Part shown: piece after piece, positions 7,516 to 10,429 of the stretch | Layout: each line of letters opens with the position of its first letter | How positions within the stretch are numbered: position 1 is the first letter of the stretch | Assembly (NCBI GenBank): GCA_013202925.1 | Contig: JABMRA010000077.1 | Location: 1 to 12,841, forward strand | Origin: Candidatus Omnitrophota bacterium | GTDB taxonomy: Bacteria > Omnitrophota > Gorgyraeia > Gorgyraeales > Gorgyraeaceae | DNA length: 12,841 bases | Direction: 5' to 3' | The notes under the pieces: generated by a model | The model's database searches: none | Seen by the model: the letters and a program-made list of their open reading frames with translations, nothing else | What the model was told of the DNA's origin: nothing | Made by a program: the position numbers and the translations under genes

Positions 7516-8006
7516 AGAGCAGGATCCTATTATTTTTTCTGGCGCTTGCGGTATGGGCCTTATTGAACTGGACGCCTGACTGGCAGCATATGCTGATAGG
7601 CGTTTTTGTGGCGGCCTTTGTCGCCTTTATGACAGGCGATCTGTTTGTGAGACGGCCGCATCTTTTTACGCACCTCAATCGTTATCTCTGGTTTTTTTAC
7701 TATTGCCCTATTTTTATATGGGAATGTATCAAGGCGAATATCGATGTGGCATACAGGGTCATCCATCCGGATCTTCCGATACATCCGGGCATAGTAAAGG
7801 TCAGGACCTCGCTTAAATCAGACACTGCCCTTACGTTTTTGGCAAATTCCATTACGCTGACGCCAGGCACCCTGAGCGTGGATGTCGATAAAGAGAACGG
7901 GGTTTTGTATGTGCATTGGATAGAGGTAAAGGACAAGGATATTGAAAAGGCAACAGGGCTTGTGGCGGAACGGTTCGAAAGGATCCTGAAGAGGATATTT
8001 GAATGA
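7512..8006 (+). CDS. mnhE: Mrp-type antiporter subunit E (MbhA equivalent)
   Basis: 164-residue MnhE-family protein: two or three membrane helices at the N-terminus (about residues 3-20, 26-44, 56-76) followed by a cytoplasmic alpha/beta domain. Seen: YLWFFYYCPIFIWECIKANI, then the family stretch VIHPDLPIHPGIVKVRTSL and NSITLTPGTLSVDVD (about residues 112-126), then GVLYVHWIEV, all MnhE hallmarks. The start is GTG at 7512, set by a GTGA overlap with the mnhD stop and a GGAG at 7501-7504. The stop overlaps the mnhF ATG (ATGA). The CKANIDVAYRVI segment is probably the amphipathic link between membrane and soluble domains. Confidence 0.92.
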   Translation: MKSRILLFFLALAVWALLNWTPDWQHMLIGVFVAAFVAFMTGDLFVRRPHLFTHLNRYLWFFYYCPIFIWECIKANIDVAYRVIHPDLPIHPGIVKVRTSLKSDTALTFLANSITLTPGTLSVDVDKENGVLYVHWIEVKDKDIEKATGLVAERFERILKRIFE

Positions 8007-8380
8007 GAAATAAGAGAAGAGTCACTTATATATTTGGCGCGATTGTTATTTTGGTTATATTGGCCAAAGTGCTTTTAAGCCCTCCACCTATCCTTTTTTA
8101 TCAGGACATGCCTTTTATAGGTTTTTTAAGAAGGGCGTTTTATATCCTTTTGTTTTCGTGTCTTTTGTGCCTGTATCGTATATTAAGAGGACCTACCTCT
8201 GCTGACAGGGCCGTGACGATTGATATGCTGGGTATCCTGATCGTCGGGTTCTGCGCTATTTTAGGCATCTCTACGGGCAGGAGCTGGTATATAGACATAG
8301 CAATCGCCTGGGCCCTGCAGAGTTTTATAGCCACGCTTGCACTGGCCAAATTTTTAGAGGGGAAATCTTTCGATGATTGA
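8003..8380 (+). CDS. mnhF: Mrp-type antiporter subunit F (MbhB equivalent), with N-terminal extension
   Basis: 125-residue MnhF-family protein. The core from about residue 40 has three helices and the hallmark YRILRGPTSADRAVTIDMLG, with acidic D68 and D74; the equivalent aspartate region in MbhB/MrpF has been proposed to take part in Na+ translocation. D98 follows in SWYIDIAIAWALQSF. Typical MnhF proteins are about 90 residues; here roughly 35 more residues at the N-terminus form an extra hydrophobic segment (about 8-24) followed by LLSPPPILFYQDMPF. The ATG at 8003 overlaps the mnhE stop (ATGA), so the extension is likely translated, although an internal ATG at 8108 would give a classical-length protein. 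The mnhG start lies inside the end of this gene (8-base overlap). Confidence 0.9.
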   Translation: MRNKRRVTYIFGAIVILVILAKVLLSPPPILFYQDMPFIGFLRRAFYILLFSCLLCLYRILRGPTSADRAVTIDMLGILIVGFCAILGISTGRSWYIDIAIAWALQSFIATLALAKFLEGKSFDD

Positions 8381-8699
8381 TATGCTTGGTTTGGTATTTA
8401 TCTCTATTGGACTTTTCTTTGATTTTGTCGGGTGTTTGGGGTTGGTGCGGCTTCCGGATGTGTACAACCGCCTGCAGGCGTCTACAAAGTGTATCACGCT
8501 TGGGACCTGTAGTATCTTGTTCGGCGCATTTCTGATCCACGGATTTGTGGCGGCCGGGATAAAGGCGTTACTTTGTATTTTATTTCTGGTATTGACATCT
8601 CCTGTGTCAGCGCATGCATTAGCGCGCGCCGCACATAAATCAGGCGTGAAGCTCTGCGAAGAGAGCGTGGTGGACCGCTACGCAGAGGACGGCAATTAA
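8373..8699 (+). CDS. mnhG: Mrp-type antiporter subunit G (MbhC equivalent)
   Basis: 108-residue MnhG/PhaG-family protein with three hydrophobic helices (about residues 3-24, 42-62, 64-82). Seen: GLVRLPDVYNRLQASTKCIT after helix 1 and TSPVSAHALARAAH after helix 3 are the family hallmarks. The ATG 8373 overlaps the last eight bases of mnhF. A second in-frame ATG at 8382 (third codon on) is less coupled but possible. The C-terminus (GVKLCEESVVDRYAEDGN) is hydrophilic. This is the last of the tightly packed membrane genes; directly after its TAA (8697-8699) a tandem repeat begins and the next gene is 48 bp away. Confidence 0.92.
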   Translation: MIDMLGLVFISIGLFFDFVGCLGLVRLPDVYNRLQASTKCITLGTCSILFGAFLIHGFVAAGIKALLCILFLVLTSPVSAHALARAAHKSGVKLCEESVVDRYAEDGN

Positions 8700-8700
8700 T

Positions 8701-8742
8701 CGCGGAACCACGCGGAACGTAACGCGGAACTTACGCGGAAGT
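8701..8742. repeat. Short tandem GCGGAAC repeat between mnhG and mbhN
   Basis: Four units CGCGGAAC start at 8701, 8711, 8723 and 8734 (periods 10, 12, 11); the last is CGCGGAAG. The stretch fills almost the whole spacer between two operon genes and starts just after the mnhG stop. Aligned with the reverse complement of 10381-10422 it matches at 37 of 42 positions without gaps, so it belongs to a dispersed repeat family. The last unit's GGAAG ends six bases before the mbhN ATG. Confidence 0.85.
8737..8741 (+). promoter_or_regulatory. Ribosome-binding site of mbhN formed by the repeat
   Basis: GGAAG at 8737-8741, spaced six bases from the ATG at 8748, is the only Shine-Dalgarno-like sequence upstream of mbhN. 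It is made from the last unit of the repeat, in which the usual final C of GCGGAAC is G, improving the purine run. Confidence 0.5.
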
Positions 8743-8747
8743 TAATC

Positions 8748-9347
8748 ATGAGATATCCAAAATTAAGAGAATTGGCTGAGGCGATAAGGGCATTGATCAA
8801 AGGGCCTTATACGTCGAGTTTTCCCTTTAAACCGCACATCCCTGAGAAACGTTTCAGGGGAAAGCCGGAATACAATAAGGACGAATGCGTGGGCTGCGGC
8901 GCCTGTTATGAGGTGTGTCCGCCAGGATGCATAGAGATGACGGATTCCGTGGATTCGGATCCTCCCAAGCGAAAACTTGACCTGCATCTTGACAGCTGTA
9001 TCTTTTGCGGCCAGTGCCAGGCAGCTTGTATTACCAAGGAAGGCATAAAATTGTCCGATAAATTCGACCTCGCTGTATTCGATAGAACAGAGACAGTGGA
9101 GTCTGTTGAAAAGGACCTGGTGTTATGCGAGGGCTGCGGGTGCATGGTGGGGGCAAAAGACCATTTAATATGGGTTGCAAAGAAACTAGGACCCCTTGCG
9201 TATTCGAGCCCGACCGCCTATCTATCTGCATTAAAAGACCTGAAATTGGCATACCTTAAATGGGAAAAGTCCGAAGGGCTTACTCGCCAGGACCGCATAA
9301 AGGTCCTCTGTCCAAAGTGTCGAAGAGAGATCACGCTGGATACATGA
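8748..9347 (+). CDS. mbhN: Two-[4Fe-4S] ferredoxin-like hydrogenase subunit, MbhN/NuoI/HycF-like
   Basis: 199-residue peripheral electron-input subunit, expected to accept electrons from soluble ferredoxin and pass them to the small subunit. Two classical clusters are visible: C47, C50, C53, C57 (CVGCGACYEVCP) and C84, C87, C90, C94 (CIFCGQCQAAC). The N-terminal PKLRELAEAIRALIKGPYTS is the amphipathic membrane-associated helix of NuoI-type proteins. The C-terminal part (about 120-199) has five more cysteines, C127, C130, C132 (CEGCGC) and C188, C191 (CPKC), a rubredoxin- or zinc-knuckle-like site like that of HycF/HyfH; true NuoI and many MbhN proteins are shorter. It follows mnhG after a 48-bp repeat-filled spacer and is probably in the same operon. 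A Complex I NuoI is unlikely given the neighbours. Confidence 0.92.
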   Translation: MRYPKLRELAEAIRALIKGPYTSSFPFKPHIPEKRFRGKPEYNKDECVGCGACYEVCPPGCIEMTDSVDSDPPKRKLDLHLDSCIFCGQCQAACITKEGIKLSDKFDLAVFDRTETVESVEKDLVLCEGCGCMVGAKDHLIWVAKKLGPLAYSSPTAYLSALKDLKLAYLKWEKSEGLTRQDRIKVLCPKCRREITLDT

Positions 9348-9411
9348 TTAGCGTAGAGCGGATAGCGTTTAGCGTATAGTTTTTATACTAAGCTACGCAT
9401 ATCTATTTTTT
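9348..9411 (+). other. mbhN-hycI spacer: AGCGT repeats, weak hairpin, T-run
   Basis: The spacer holds repeated AGCGT (9350, 9364, 9371) and an imperfect hairpin: GCGTA (9372-9376) with TACGC (9394-9398), and inside it TAGT (9377-9380) with ACTA (9387-9390). A run of six T follows at 9406-9411, immediately before the hycI ATG. This could be a weak intrinsic terminator of the hydrogenase operon. TATACT at 9384-9389 could instead be a -10 box, though I see no matching -35. No Shine-Dalgarno precedes hycI. Which role applies cannot be decided from sequence. Confidence 0.35.
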
Positions 9412-9858
9412 ATGCTGGATTTAAAAGATATCCTGAAAGGCCGGATCGTTGCGCTCTGTCTGGGCAATATAGACCGTGGCGATGACGGTGTCGGGCCGCA
9501 CATAGCAGGCCTGCTAAAAGGAAAGGTTTTATACGAGGTCATCGACGCTGGCGTTGCGCCTGAGAATTACACAGGAGTTATAAAAAGGGCAAGGCCGGAT
9601 ACCATTATTATAATAGACGCCATTTATTTTGAAGGCAGGGCAGGGGAGGTGCGGATTTTTTCCGGTGCAGAGCTCCGTTCCGGAAAGATCTCCACGCACG
9701 ACGTATCGCCCAAGCTTTTGATAGAATATCTGGCCTCTTCCACAGACGCAAAGATATACATAGTGGGGATAAAGCCCGGCTCGAACAAATTTGGCCACGG
9801 GCTTAGCAGGGAAGTCGCAGAAACCGCACAATCTCTCGCAAAATGCTTGACCATTTAG
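9412..9858 (+). CDS. hycI: Hydrogenase maturation endopeptidase, HycI family
   Basis: 148-residue cytoplasmic protease of the HycI/HybD family, which cuts the C-terminal tail of a nickel-loaded hydrogenase large subunit so that the active site can close. The three nickel-sensing residues are recognisable by comparison with HycI: D25 in LGNIDRGDDGVGPH, D69 in IIIIDAIYFEG, and H96 in ISTHDVSPKLLIEYL. DAGVAPENYTG also resembles HycI. The obvious substrate is the large subunit encoded at 1741, whose tail begins MAVVD after CTER as in HycE. The ATG at 9412 fits the family N-terminus, but there is no Shine-Dalgarno; the start is preceded by a T-run. The stop (9856-9858) lies within the left arm of a long perfect palindrome, so the last five codons are part of a hairpin. 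Confidence 0.93.
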   Translation: MLDLKDILKGRIVALCLGNIDRGDDGVGPHIAGLLKGKVLYEVIDAGVAPENYTGVIKRARPDTIIIIDAIYFEGRAGEVRIFSGAELRSGKISTHDVSPKLLIEYLASSTDAKIYIVGIKPGSNKFGHGLSREVAETAQSLAKCLTI

Positions 9859-9885
9859 TCCAGGACTAAATGGTCAAGCATTTTG
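9839..9885. terminator. 47-nt perfect palindrome, likely bidirectional terminator after hycI
   Basis: Arms 9839-9861 and 9863-9885 are perfect reverse complements (23 bp) around a single base, A9862. The stem starts CAAAATG and ends CATTTTG, the A-tract/U-tract arrangement of intrinsic terminators working in both directions. The left arm contains the end of hycI and its TAG, and the promoter of the next gene begins five bases after the right arm. A 23-bp perfect stem is longer than most terminators, so a protein-binding site or RNA-processing hairpin is an alternative. Confidence 0.7.
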
Positions 9886-9889
9886 AGTG

Positions 9890-9916
9890 TTGACAATGTA
9901 AAACTCGTGTGATAAT
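9890..9916 (+). promoter_or_regulatory. Sigma-70-type promoter of the DUF151 gene
   Basis: TTGACA (9890-9895) is a perfect -35 consensus. GATAAT (9911-9916) matches the -10 at five of six bases and is preceded by TG at 9908-9909 (extended -10). The spacer is 15 bp, short, which the extended -10 may offset. The predicted start point near 9922-9924 would leave only about five bases before the first ATG. Confidence 0.65.
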
Positions 9917-9927
9917 CTGAAACCAGT

Positions 9928-10335
9928 ATGGCAATGGTTGAGATGGAATTAAATAAAATCCGGATAGATGAGAACAGGGGGGAACAGGTCATTGTCCTCA
10001 AGGAAAAGGCCGGAGACCGCATCCTGCCTATCGTGATAGGTATCATGGAGGTTACTGCCATAAAGATGAAGATAAGCGGATTGACCCCGCCTCGCCCCAT
10101 GACCCATGATCTATTGTGCAACACCATCAAGCAGCTCGGCGCAAAGATCGACAAGATAGTTATTACAAACCTGCAGCAGAATACATTTTTTGCAAAACTG
10201 ATCTTGCAGATAAACGGTACATTTAAAGAAGTTGATGCAAGGCCCAGCGACAGCATCGCCATTGCGCTTCGCGCAAAGGCGCCTATCTTTGTAGACGAGG
10301 CAGTTTTAAGCACTATTTCAGACAACCCGGAATAA
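9928..10335 (+). CDS. DUF151 / bifunctional nuclease (BFN) family protein
   Basis: 135-residue single-domain protein of the DUF151/bifunctional-nuclease family, members of which have been reported to cleave RNA and DNA; the physiological role in bacteria is unsettled. Seen: VIVLKEKAGDRILPIVIGIMEV (residues 21-42, starting as the conserved ILPIVIG), PPRPMTHDLL (54-63), LQQNTFFAKLIL (82-93) and VDARPSDSIAIALRAKAPIF (102-121), all family hallmarks, so it looks intact. Start: ATG 9928 with further in-frame ATGs at 9934 and 9943; no Shine-Dalgarno precedes the first, and the promoter is so close that the message may be nearly leaderless. The gene has its own promoter and is separated from hycI by a palindrome, so it need not be part of hydrogenase biology. 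Its TAA overlaps the edge of the repeat palindrome at 10334. Confidence 0.9.
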   Translation: MAMVEMELNKIRIDENRGEQVIVLKEKAGDRILPIVIGIMEVTAIKMKISGLTPPRPMTHDLLCNTIKQLGAKIDKIVITNLQQNTFFAKLILQINGTFKEVDARPSDSIAIALRAKAPIFVDEAVLSTISDNPE

Positions 10336-10429
10336 GAGACCGCGGAACTTACGCGGAACAACACGCAGAACTAACGCGGAATTTCAGCGTAGGTTCAGCG
10401 TTACATTCCGCGTGGTTCCGCGGTCTCTT
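10334..10429. repeat. 96-nt near-palindrome of GCGGAAC units between convergent genes
   Basis: The left half carries CGCGGAA/CGCAGAA units starting at 10341, 10352, 10364 and 10375; the right half carries the inverted forms TTCAGCG (10383, 10394) and TTCCGCG (10406, 10416). The outer 15 bases, 10334-10348, are a perfect reverse complement of 10415-10429, and ACGCGGAA (10351-10358) pairs with TTCCGCGT (10406-10413). It begins in the DUF151 stop codon and ends inside the RND coding sequence. It may fold as a long hairpin acting on both convergent transcripts. The right half, reversed, is 37/42 identical to 8701-8742. Confidence 0.8.

Noticed and set aside
2925..8699. A stand-alone Mrp Na+/H+ antiporter operon
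   Set aside because: The genes are start/stop coupled to the hydrogenase large subunit and followed by an MbhN-like subunit, so they belong to the hydrogenase complex; also MrpA is not a single protein here.
8701..8742. CRISPR-like array
   Set aside because: Units are 7-8 bases with 2-4 base gaps, with no spacers of CRISPR size and no cas genes.
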